DNA from: Anopheles merus
Lineage: Eukaryota > Arthropoda > Insecta > Diptera > Culicidae
NCBI RefSeq assembly: GCF_017562075.2
Contig: NC_054085.1
Coordinates: 26,588,185 to 26,652,184 of the forward strand
DNA: 64,000 bases
Reading direction: 5' to 3'
Shown here: positions 35,513-43,970 of the stretch, one piece after another
Layout: each line of letters opens with the position of its first letter
How positions within the stretch are numbered: the first letter of the stretch is position 1
Made by a program: the position numbers and the translations under genes
The notes under the pieces: model-generated
Told to the model about the DNA's origin: nothing
Seen by the model: only the letters and a program-made list of their open reading frames with translations
The model's database searches: none

Positions 35513-35799
35513 CAGGGATTCCAAGACACTTTCTAATGTGAACAGCATTATTCACTGCTTGTAAAATGATTTTCAACTGCACGCCACGTGTTTTATTAGT
35601 ATCACAAGAAAATTTCAATTTTTTCAAATGATTTTCAACACATTACAAAGAACTTTCAAACTCACTCCAGCTTGTAACGTGTTAAAAATAATGCGAAAGA
35701 ACTGAAAAATGTTTGAAATGCAAATAGACATCTGTTGAAAAACATCTCGCAAGCAATGAACAACGTTGTTGACATTGAAAATTGATGTGGAGACCCCTG
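35513..35799. mobile_element. TA-flanked MITE with long inverted repeats (287 bp)
   Basis: The left end is CAGGGATTCCAAGACAC and the right end read inversely is CAGGGGTCTCCACATC. The inverted similarity extends for roughly 60 bp, including AATGTGAACAGCATTATTCA against AATGTCAACAACGTTGTTCA. TA dinucleotides flank both ends (35511-35512, 35800-35801), as for Tc1/mariner-type insertion. No coding capacity. Confidence 0.6.
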
Positions 35800-35801
35800 T
35801 A

Positions 35802-36014
35802 CTAATTTGTCAGCATGAATGTCAACACTTCAACGGTCAACGAGTAATGAGCTCCGGCTTCAAAACCTGTGTAACAAAATTATGAAAAAAGACTCCTGAA
35901 GTATTGAAAATCATGCTGAAATTATTATGATGAAAATGCAATATCAGAATGACGGGGAATAAATTATTGCATGCGGAACAATTTTTACATTCAAAAATGA
36001 GGTGGAAAACCCTG
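35802..36014. mobile_element. Related MITE end or second partial copy
   Basis: The right border read inversely (CAGGGTTTTCCACCTCATTT, flanked by TA at 36015-36016) resembles the ends of the neighbouring MITE, and the following AATGTAAAAATTGTTC echoes its subterminal part. A matching left end is not clear, so this may be a truncated or nested copy. It lies about 120 bp from the 3' end of the LINE. Confidence 0.4.
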
Positions 36015-36121
36015 TAAACAATGAGTTTTATAAATTATATTATAATTATAATTATAGTACAGGCTCAATTCGCAAGCATCGATATTTATTTAAATCTGAT
36101 TAAATTGTGCTACAATAATGT

Positions 36122-36133
36122 TGGTTTTTTGTT
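36122..36133 (+). repeat. Target-site duplication of LINE, 3' side
   Basis: TGGTTTTTTGTT, exactly repeated at 41119-41130 beyond the 5' end of the element. The T-rich target fits endonuclease nicking for target-primed reverse transcription. Confidence 0.85.
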
Positions 36134-36163
36134 TGTTTGTTTGTTTGTTTGTTTTTTTTTTTT
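36131..36163 (-). repeat. LINE tail: poly(A) plus (CAAA)n
   Basis: On the plus strand the tail is seen as (GTTT)n followed by a T run. Read on the element strand it is AATAAAAAAAAAAAA then CAAACAAACAAA. The outer few bases overlap the target duplication (36122-36133). Confidence 0.85.
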
Positions 36164-36165
36164 AT

Positions 36166-36180
36166 TACGGCCTGGCCGTA
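36166..36180 (-). other. 3'-terminal hairpin of the LINE
   Basis: TACGGCC-A-GGCCGTA is a perfect 7-bp inverted repeat immediately before the poly(A) tail. In the RNA it would fold into a tight stem-loop, a plausible recognition site for the element's reverse transcriptase. Similar ends occur in the 40-bp LINE tail at 28.43 kb. Confidence 0.7.
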
Positions 36181-36277
36181 TTAACCCCTTTCGAGGAAGT
36201 GTATGTTGTTAAACTTGAAAAAAAAACCTGTCTATTGTAAGCTGTATTGATTGTGTGGAAGTGTGTGAAATGTGTGA

Positions 36278-39200
36278 TTATATGGAAATATTATTATTTA
36301 GCATAAACGTGTGGATAATTTTAAGATAATCTATATCAAACATAGCCAATAGGTCTCGAACTGGGATGAGTGGTGTCTTTTTTATAGTTTTCACTGATGC
36401 AAGGAGTTGATACCTACAGCTTTCGTACGTTTGACACGACCACAGTAAGTGGTCAATGTCATGGTGTCCTATACCACACGGACACTCTTTTGTCTTTGAC
36501 AAGCCTATGCGCTGGAGATGAGCGTTTAGCCCATAGTGATTTGAAATCAGTCTTGACATAGCCCTGATAAAAGAACGTCCAACCTTCAAGCCTCTAAACC
36601 ATGGGTGTATACTAACATTCGGTAATATGGAATGACAATGGCGACCAAGATCATCTTCACTCCAGTATTGTTGCCACTTTTCTATACAGTAATGCCTTGG
36701 TACCATAAGCACTTCTTGCGGATATATAGGCCGACTGAGTATTTCGATCGAGTTCGATCCCGCTTTCGCCAGTCTATCAGCTTGTTCGTTGCCAGCTATT
36801 GCACTGTGAGCAGGAATCCAGGCTATGTGTATCTTGAAGCCTCTATCAGAGAGAGAACGCAAACATATTTTTATCTTCCGATGAAAATAGTTTGAGTCCT
36901 CAATTGATTGAGACCTAATGGTTTCGATGGCACTGAGGCTATCTGTGAAAATTGCGTATCTATCTGTTTGTCTAGAAGCGATGTCTTCTAGCGCACAGGA
37001 GATAGCAGCAAGTTCCGCAACAAATACAGTGCATGGTGCTTCTAGCTGTAAGGAGATATTTCGATGACGCGAAAATACTCCACAGCCTGTTTTGCCATTT
37101 ATCTTGGAGCCATCCGTGAAGTATGCATTATTCATGTTTACATTCCCAAAACGCTCTCCGAATAGTTTTGGAGCTATTTCCGGTAGAGTGTCCTTGGTGA
37201 ATATATTCTTTGAATATGTCATTGAGATGTCAATTGATAGGAATTCGTCTGGCAAATTTGTCTGATGACTGATCGGAGGTGGGGTGTTAGTTAGCAGCGG
37301 TTTTATGCCCAATGTCAAGTAATCGTGCCATATTTTTAGTATTTTTGAATTATGGTTCAAATCTTGCAGTTCTATGAAGTTTTTTATAACCAGGCTATTT
37401 GAGGTGCAGGCGGAGTTCTTAATCAGGATTTTTAGTGATAGCTGTTCAAATCGTAAGTCCAGTGGCATGATCCCAGCCATTACCTCGAGGGACATAGTGT
37501 GTGTAGAAAGCATGCATCCCAGCGAGATACGCAAGCATCGATATTGAATTCGCCTGAGCCGCTGAACATGTGTACTAGCTGCCCAGTGAAAACATATGCA
37601 GCCATACTCGAGGGAAGATAGGATTGTTGATTTGTAAAGCTGCAGTAAATCTCTGGGATGGGCTCCCCACCATGTACCCGTAATCGTTCTGAGGAAGTTT
37701 ATCCTTTTACTACACTTTGTTACTAAGTATTGTATGTGTCTTCTCCAAAGGCATTTGCGATCGAACCAAACTCCAAGATATTTAAATGTGTTAACATTTT
37801 CTATTCTCTTGTCCTTTAATGATATCCTAGGAGCAGGAGGGTGATGTTTTCTTGAAAAGACTACAAGTTTTGTTTTTTCAGTGGAAAACTCAATCCCCAA
37901 GTTTGTTGACCAGGTTGTTAAGTTATTTATGGTTTTTTGCAATGAAGCTTCCATTTTGGCACTGTCGGGGCTAGCAAAAGACACTACAGCATCATCTGCC
38001 AACTGTCGAAGAGTACAACCGTTTACAAGGCACGAGTCGATATCTCTCACGTAAAAGTTATAAAGCAAAGGACTAAGACAAGAGCCTTGAGGTAGCCCGT
38101 AGTGATTTGTCCTGTTAAAATTTAGAAAATTGTTGTTGAAGTGCATTATTTTTTTAGACAGTAATGTGTACAATATATTATTGAGTTTGGGAGGAATACC
38201 GGCTTTTTCTAATTCTTGACACAATATTTCTATACATACGGAGTCAAAAGCTCCTTTAACATCAAGGAATATGGATGTCATATCATGTTTACGACCGAAA
38301 GCTAACTGAATGTCTGTTGTAAGTAATGTAAGACAGTCATTGCAGCCCTTCCCTTTACGGAAGCCATATTGTGTTTTGGATAGCAACTGGTTGTTTTCCA
38401 GCCAGCTGTCTAACCTAGGCAATATCATTCTTTCGAACATTTTCCTTAAGCAAGATAACATAGCGATGGGCCGGTAAGTTTGTGAGTCTGTTGACGTGCT
38501 GTTTTGTTTTGGAATGGCTATTACTTTTATTTCTCGCCAACAAGGGGGAACAATATTATTTTCTAAAAATTTGTTAAATAGTTCGAGTAACTGTTCTTTG
38601 GCAAAGTCAGGTAAATTTTTAAGCAGTTTTCCCTTTATGTGATCCAACCCAGGTGAGGTGTTGTGTATTTTGTTCAATGCTAATTTAAATTCATTCATTG
38701 TGAATAAAGTATCAAGTTCAGGATGTGAGCCAGGAGAGGTTTGAGAAAACTCTGAGGGTGGAGCAAAATCTGGACAAATTTTTTGGGCAAATGGGCCCAG
38801 CCAAGACCCGTCAAACTTTTCACTCTCGTTGGTTATTGTGCTGTTTCTCATTCGTTTGGCTGTGGTCCATAATTCACGCATGGATGTCGATGAGGTGAGA
38901 CTGTTAATAAATCTCCTCCAATACCCTCTTTTCTTAGCTTTCAGTAGGTTTTTGCAAGCTTTTTCTAAAGTTTGGTATCTTTCGTACAGTGACGTGGAAC
39001 CTACCCGGCTATATTCTTTAAAAGCTAAGGATTTTTTCTTGTGCATCTCGCTGCACTCGGTATCCCACCATATCGTAGGAGGTTTGCTTTTTTTATGTTT
39101 GCTAGTGTTAGGTTTTGTTTGGGATTCTAAAGCGCACTGAAGGATGGAAGCTGCAATTTTTTCATATTTTTCCATTGGGTTATTTGTATCGTGTGAGGCA

Positions 39201-39961
39201 AATGATTTTTTAATAAGCTCCCCATATTTGTGCCAGTCTATGTTGCGTGTAAGGTCGTGTTTCAAATCTAAATTATTTTCCGTACTATTACCTCTAAACA
39301 TTTTTGTCAAAGTTGGTAGGTGATCGGAGCCTTGAGGGTCTTGAATGACCTCCCAGGTGCAATCTAAAGCGAGTGTTGCGGAAACTATGGAAAGATCTAA
39401 GCCGCTTGGCCTTGCCGGGGGTTTGGGGATTCGAGTTGCTTCACCAGTATTCAAAATAGATAGTTGAAAATCATCACAGAAGTTACGGATTATTTCACCA
39501 CGGGCGTCGTTGCGCAATCCGCCCCACTCTAGACCGTGTGCGTTAAAGTCACCCAAAATTGCAAAAGGTGCTGGTAAAATTGTAGCAAGATGTTCTAATT
39601 CATTTCTAATATAATTGTTTTCAATTGCTTTGGTTAATGGTTTTATGTAAATCGATACCAAACAAATATCTTCACCTTTTATTTTGGCTTGAATCGCAGT
39701 CGCTTCGATCAAATTCATTGCAGGAATTGAGAGTTTATAAAAGGAATGGGTTTTTTTAACACCCACCAGTACGCCTCCACCCATACCATCATCTCGCCCT
39801 GATCTGGTTATATTAAATCCAGAAAGAAAAAAGTTCTCAGTTTTGGCTAACCAGGTTTCACACAAAACGAAAGCGTCAATGTCCTGCTCAGATAGCATTG
39901 CATTCAACATATCTTTTTTATGCAGGACACTTCTGCAGTTCCACTGGAGTATTTTTATCAT
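36278..39961 (-). CDS. LINE ORF2: endonuclease-reverse transcriptase-RNase H polyprotein (1227 aa)
   Basis: An enzyme that nicks target DNA and copies the element RNA onto it (target-primed reverse transcription) in the nucleus. The order is: APE-type endonuclease about 1-220 (QWN at 6-8, CETW with E35, GDFN 137-140, SDH 212-214); reverse transcriptase about 470-745 (YRP 496-498, FLDVKGAFD with D567, YGLPQG 621-626, LADD with D656 and D657, KYLG); RNase H about 945-1070 with the full set D950, E983, D1007, H1052 and D1062; and a C-terminal C1160-x-C1162-x8-H1171-x4-C1176 finger. All catalytic residues are present; only the aromatic of the usual Y/F-ADD box is Leu654. The start ATG lies 8 bp after the ORF1 stop (TAATCAACTAAATG), suggesting termination-reinitiation. 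No frameshift or stop. Family assignment to the I clade is firm; the named family is unknown. Confidence 0.95.
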   Translation of the reverse strand: MIKILQWNCRSVLHKKDMLNAMLSEQDIDAFVLCETWLAKTENFFLSGFNITRSGRDDGMGGGVLVGVKKTHSFYKLSIPAMNLIEATAIQAKIKGEDICLVSIYIKPLTKAIENNYIRNELEHLATILPAPFAILGDFNAHGLEWGGLRNDARGEIIRNFCDDFQLSILNTGEATRIPKPPARPSGLDLSIVSATLALDCTWEVIQDPQGSDHLPTLTKMFRGNSTENNLDLKHDLTRNIDWHKYGELIKKSFASHDTNNPMEKYEKIAASILQCALESQTKPNTSKHKKSKPPTIWWDTECSEMHKKKSLAFKEYSRVGSTSLYERYQTLEKACKNLLKAKKRGYWRRFINSLTSSTSMRELWTTAKRMRNSTITNESEKFDGSWLGPFAQKICPDFAPPSEFSQTSPGSHPELDTLFTMNEFKLALNKIHNTSPGLDHIKGKLLKNLPDFAKEQLLELFNKFLENNIVPPCWREIKVIAIPKQNSTSTDSQTYRPIAMLSCLRKMFERMILPRLDSWLENNQLLSKTQYGFRKGKGCNDCLTLLTTDIQLAFGRKHDMTSIFLDVKGAFDSVCIEILCQELEKAGIPPKLNNILYTLLSKKIMHFNNNFLNFNRTNHYGLPQGSCLSPLLYNFYVRDIDSCLVNGCTLRQLADDAVVSFASPDSAKMEASLQKTINNLTTWSTNLGIEFSTEKTKLVVFSRKHHPPAPRISLKDKRIENVNTFKYLGVWFDRKCLWRRHIQYLVTKCSKRINFLRTITGTWWGAHPRDLLQLYKSTILSSLEYGCICFHWAASTHVQRLRRIQYRCLRISLGCMLSTHTMSLEVMAGIMPLDLRFEQLSLKILIKNSACTSNSLVIKNFIELQDLNHNSKILKIWHDYLTLGIKPLLTNTPPPISHQTNLPDEFLSIDISMTYSKNIFTKDTLPEIAPKLFGERFGNVNMNNAYFTDGSKINGKTGCGVFSRHRNISLQLEAPCTVFVAELAAISCALEDIASRQTDRYAIFTDSLSAIETIRSQSIEDSNYFHRKIKICLRSLSDRGFKIHIAWIPAHSAIAGNEQADRLAKAGSNSIEILSRPIYPQEVLMVPRHYCIEKWQQYWSEDDLGRHCHSILPNVSIHPWFRGLKVGRSFIRAMSRLISNHYGLNAHLQRIGLSKTKECPCGIGHHDIDHLLWSCQTYESCRYQLLASVKTIKKTPLIPVRDLLAMFDIDYLKIIHTFMLNNNISI

Positions 39962-39969
39962 TTAGTTGA

Positions 39970-41037
39970 TTACTCACTATTATTTCGTGGTAATTCATAC
40001 GCTAACCGCGTGTCTGTTTTTGTTTGTTTTGGTGGTCGTCCAGGCTTGCGTTTGTGTACACTTGTTAGCGAAGAGGTCGAAGCATCGCTGTCGGATGTAT
40101 CGTCTGTTCTTCTTTTACTTACAATAGCTGCACTAGTTAGTGCGGTATTGGTAAGGAAGAGATTGGGTGACGGTGTGTGTGGAGCCTTAAATTCCACAAC
40201 AGATGTCGAAGCGACAGGTTTGGCCAGCGCTGCTATGGGCCCTGTCGTATTAGGCAGTGTTTGTAATAACACTAACGGCGACGTTGGTCTGAGTGACAAC
40301 GTTGGCGCCAACAGCGACGTTGATGTTAGTGACACCGGTGTCGTGGGTGTTGGTACGGTTGTCGGATTTTTTATAAGTGCCGCAGAAGTTTCGGGCTTAT
40401 TTTGCACTGCCACGCTGGTGTGATTTGTAAGTCGATCTTGAACGTTACTTACCGTTTTCTTAAATTCTTTTCTATTATCAGAACATGTCTTCCCATGATG
40501 CTGTGCCTTTCCGCAGCTTCGGCATGTTCTGATTTGGCCTCGATACGTAACGTACGTATATTCTCCGTGTATAGTTATGTGCGATGGTATAGGTTTCTCT
40601 AAAACCATCGTCACATATCGGTTGCCATCGGGAAGGCCTTTGCACGGGTATATGTGACTCCAGGTTCCTTCACGAATCTCACGCACTTCCCCGTACTTAC
40701 CGAGAAACTGGGAAATGGCCTTATCAGGCACATCTGCGGACAGGTCGTGAATTCTCACGATAATTGACTGGTCGTCCATACTGAAAGGGATTACAAAATC
40801 CTTTCCATTGCACTGGACGCTGTGCTTACCATCGTTTTCTTCCACTATACGCAATGCCGAAGCTTCATCCTCCATCTGTATAAAGACAGCGGCTAAAGCT
40901 CCTTTGCACTGCACTCGCACAATTTTCTCCGTGGCCGTGCCTAAACGAGACCAAATGAAGTTTATGGCTTCACTTGGTTTTGGTCTAGACGGGACCTGTG
41001 AGAAATCTACTCGGAATGTTTTCCGAGATACCGACAT
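39970..41037 (-). CDS. LINE ORF1: CCHC zinc-knuckle nucleic-acid-binding protein (355 aa)
   Basis: A gag-like RNA-binding chaperone that coats the element RNA. The start chosen is the ATG at 41037 (MSVSRKTFR); upstream, the frame runs only through a T18 tract without an ATG. Residues about 90-165 (SIIVRIHDL...YGEV.EIREG...PIPSHITI) form the conserved pre-knuckle domain seen in mosquito I and Jockey-like ORF1 proteins, possibly RRM-like. One zinc knuckle follows: C172-x2-C175-x4-H180-x4-C185. I-clade ORF1 proteins often carry more than one. Residues about 215-320 are Thr/Ser/Pro/Val-rich low complexity. At 329-337 KRKPGRPPK matches an AT-hook and could also act as a nuclear signal. Intact; stop TAA at 39970-39972. 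Confidence 0.92.
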   Translation of the reverse strand: MSVSRKTFRVDFSQVPSRPKPSEAINFIWSRLGTATEKIVRVQCKGALAAVFIQMEDEASALRIVEENDGKHSVQCNGKDFVIPFSMDDQSIIVRIHDLSADVPDKAISQFLGKYGEVREIREGTWSHIYPCKGLPDGNRYVTMVLEKPIPSHITIHGEYTYVTYRGQIRTCRSCGKAQHHGKTCSDNRKEFKKTVSNVQDRLTNHTSVAVQNKPETSAALIKNPTTVPTPTTPVSLTSTSLLAPTLSLRPTSPLVLLQTLPNTTGPIAALAKPVASTSVVEFKAPHTPSPNLFLTNTALTSAAIVSKRRTDDTSDSDASTSSLTSVHKRKPGRPPKQTKTDTRLAYELPRNNSE

Positions 41038-41046
41038 CACTTCTTG

Positions 41047-41064
41047 AAAAAAAAAAAAAAAAAA
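41047..41064 (-). repeat. T18 tract just upstream of LINE ORF1
   Basis: On the element strand an 18-T run lies 9 nt before the ORF1 ATG, so it would be a U18 stretch in the 5' UTR. It could be a replication-slippage product or affect initiation. Confidence 0.8.
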
Positions 41065-41082
41065 CACTTGAAAGCGCTATCA

Positions 41083-41118
41083 ACACGTCTTATCGCTTTG
41101 ACAGCCACGCACGGAATG
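41083..41118 (-). promoter_or_regulatory. Internal pol II promoter of LINE (Inr + DPE)
   Basis: The element begins with ACATTCC-type sequence (Inr consensus TCAKTY; the first base shown is flanking). Taking the A of CATTCC (41117) as +1, AGACGT falls exactly at +28 to +33, the required place for the downstream promoter element (RGWYVT). There is no TATA box. This is the known promoter design of jockey, Doc, F and I elements in flies. It lets the full transcript begin at the first element base. Confidence 0.65.
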
Positions 41119-41130
41119 TGGTTTTTTGTT
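41119..41130 (+). repeat. Target-site duplication of LINE, 5' side
   Basis: TGGTTTTTTGTT, identical to 36122-36133, directly after the first base of the element. Confidence 0.85.
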
Positions 41131-41695
41131 CCTGTTGATATATTTAGACGAAAAACCTTCATACTTCATATAATTCTGGCTCTTTTCTTTAAATCACGTT
41201 TATAACTCATGTTCAGTTTTCATATTTTGCTTCTTTGGCTTGAAACAAATCATACCTCTTTAAACGTGTGCAACCTGCAGGCCAAAATCATGCATCAATC
41301 TGTTTTGCTTTTGATTTTGTTGAATATTTTATAATAAATTGTTTACATGGCTCTGATTGACAGACTTCCGAACCCTAAATCATTGTGAACTTTTTTATTT
41401 TTCGTACCAGTTAATCATATTAATAATCCCCATCGCAAGCGTGGGTGACTTTTCTGAAATCTGTTTTAAAGCTAACCAACCCTACGAGTTGTTTTTCTTT
41501 TCTTCTCGCACTCAAACCACCCCAACTTTCTTTCATTTGTTCGTGGAAAATAAAATCAAATTCAAAGTACGCCACCAAACGGAAAACATCCTTCTCTAGA
41601 CAAGTTCATAAATTCAAGTTGCTCCGAGCGGTATGCCTGCGCACAAATCCACCAAGAACGATGTGTCACCACGTCGCAACATTGTAAGCGTCAAC

Positions 41696-41713
41696 GATGA
41701 TGATGATGATGAT
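41696..41713. repeat. (GAT)6 microsatellite
   Basis: Six tandem GAT units. Confidence 0.9.
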
Positions 41714-42345
41714 ATCACAATGAGATCCTTGGGGAGTTTTGTCAGACGACGTCTTAAGAATGAGGAATGGGAATGGGTTTCCGTTTGAAAGAGGTTGAAA
41801 TGTTCCACACAATAGACACGCCCCGGGGGCAAAATGGTGGTTATTTAATGTTGCCAACGAAGCACCACTTGAAATAGGTCACATACAAAAGGGAGCTCTC
41901 TTTGCAGCATCACGCAGCAGCTGGCGCAAAGATCAAACTTCCTGTTCCATGTGGCATGGTGCAACACTGCCTGTGCTCATTAAAGTGATGGTGCAGCAGC
42001 ATCCAAGCAGGCGCCTTCGGTAAGAACGTAACCTTCAAAAGCTTCTAAACGCGCAAGAATTTCTTCAGCACTAGACACTTTGTGCCTAGAAGGAGGATTC
42101 CCCCGTCGGACGCATGCGAAAATTATCATAATTCCACATCGCCAAGCCTGCTCCACAGTCGAACGCATCTCACTCCCGAACCGGTTCCAGTCGGTGATGG
42201 AAACCCTTTCTCTAACCCCAACCCTGTACCCGAAACCACCACGTTTGTAAGCACGTTGTTTCGTTACGCTCCGCACCGTTTAGCTTTAATGTGGTGTATT
42301 TCACTCCCGCAGCACCGCAGCAAAAGGATCACGCGGGTGTACCTA

Positions 42346-42369
42346 GGGGGGGGGGGGGGGGGGGGGGGG
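42346..42369 (+). repeat. Poly-G tract (24 G)
   Basis: Uninterrupted 24 G. It is likely length-polymorphic and G-quadruplex-forming. Confidence 0.85.
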
Positions 42370-43473
42370 CAAGAACGTGCGGTAAATGTATTCCAAAAAT
42401 TTGCGAAAAGGGCCCTTAATTTGTTTATACACCCTTCCCAACAAAACTTCTTGTTGTTTTGTTCAATTGTTACAATGTTTCTTCGCCTTCCGTTCCTTTC
42501 CCTTTCGATTGGCGCGGCTGGGCCGGGCAAAGGCAAACTGAAACATGGCGCACTTTGTAATGAGTGCGTTTCCGGCCCCGTGGTGGTACTATTTTTGTTT
42601 GCTTCCTACTTCCGCTGGGATTATTCTAACCAAAGGCAAGCGCATTGGACTGTTTGGCGAGCGAACCCTAAAGGTAGTAGCCGAAAACTAGCAAGCGAAT
42701 AAAAAAGCAATTCACCCGACCTGAACTTATTGTACCGAGGGGAACAAATTTTACGACGTCAGTTATTTCGTTCGGAAATGTTTATGATTCGTTTCAAACA
42801 TTGCGAGGTTCCATGTCGGGGAAGGGAAGCCCCGTACGAAAAGCAGCGCGAGCACTTTTGCGACGCAAATGTCTACGGCTAGTCAAACAAATCGCTCCAG
42901 ACGGCACTTCCGGTACTGGCCGACCGAAAAAGCTGACGGCCAGTAGTGTGTGACTCTGTGTTTGTGTTGGAGCAACTACGGTCATGAATTGATTACTTCC
43001 TTCACTCATCGTACGTGCCCCAACGGAGCAGGGACGTCTGTCGAACTCGTCAGCTCCAATTTCAAGTACGACAACAAAGACGCGGTACCTTCGGATGGTG
43101 GTGCTTGGGTTTTGAGGTCCTTTTTATTCCCCCATCGGAAAGGAGCCAATCGGAAAGGCCTTGGAAGGCTAGCTAATTTCCCCTCGGAGTGCTCAGGCAA
43201 CCAAGTTTAGTTCCTATCCCCTTTCGGTGGCGTTGAAACGAAATGGAAAGTCGCTGCAGTCACGACTGCAGCCGGAAATGTCGGAGGTTTGGCAGTGCGT
43301 TCAATGTCACGGAGAGAGACGGTTTTGTCGGTTTTGTCGGCCGCGCATTCGCCTCATTGGACACCCCCGACGACGGTGGCAGTCAATTAATTCCGTATAA
43401 TTAGTCGGAATCGAATTCGCAAAACGGATGGTTAATTAAAGAGAATTAAATTATCTTTCAGGCATTTGGCTTT

Positions 43474-43496
43474 GCTGCTGCTGCTGCTGCTGCTGA
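43474..43496. repeat. (GCT)n microsatellite, 7-8 units
   Basis: Tandem GCT/CTG triplets in non-coding sequence. Confidence 0.9.
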
Positions 43497-43946
43497 TGAA
43501 GATGGTGTTGAGGTGTGTCTGTGTTTTTGTGCGAGCGAGTTCTGTCGCTAACCAACACCGTCGAAGCTTCAAGTTTCTCCAGCGTAGTGTGCTCTCCCTT
43601 TGCCAGGTTTTTGTGGTTGTACGTTGGGGTAGAGTCATCCCTCCATGGCTTCTGGTCGAAGGTGGTTTGGTTCGACTGGTTTTGTCTGGTTTTGTCTGCT
43701 GACTCCAGCTACCACCTACCAACTTTGCCGTACGAGTGGAATATGCTGATGGCAGATTGTGGTTTTGCTGGTAGGACACTCACACCTTTTGGCGAAGTTT
43801 TCAGCACCAGCAAGAACTCGTCCAGAGCCAGAGCTCCAGCGGGAGCGTTGAATGCCAAAAAAAAAAAACAAGAAAAAACACACTGAGTGAAACATCTGCC
43901 CCTGGAGCAGCACTAATCGGCCCAGGCCTCGTACACTTGGCTGGTA

Positions 43947-43970
43947 GATCCGGTTCGAAGGACCAAAAAC
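43947..43970 (+). repeat. 24-bp exact repeat, copy 2
   Basis: Identical and co-oriented with 18287-18310. No target duplication or longer homology is visible around either copy. Confidence 0.8.

Larger units (their letters stand above)
36134..41118 (-). mobile_element. Full-length I-clade non-LTR retrotransposon (4985 bp)
   Basis: A complete LINE on the minus strand. Its 5' end starts CATTCCGTGCGTGG at 41118; ORF1 is 41037-39970 and ORF2 39961-36278. A 3' UTR of about 110 bp ends in a TACGGCC/GGCCGTA hairpin and an AATAAAA poly(A) tract with (CAAA) units. An exact 12-bp duplication flanks it. The combination of EN, RT and RNase H in ORF2 with a CCHC gag-like ORF1 defines the I clade. Both ORFs are uninterrupted and the duplication is perfect, so the copy is young and may be competent. 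It sits in otherwise non-coding host DNA. Confidence 0.93.

Noticed and set aside
36632..40423. Plus-strand open frames inside the LINE (36632-36895, 38829-39140, 39920-40423)
   Set aside because: They are antisense shadows of ORF1 and ORF2, which carry all the recognisable domains.
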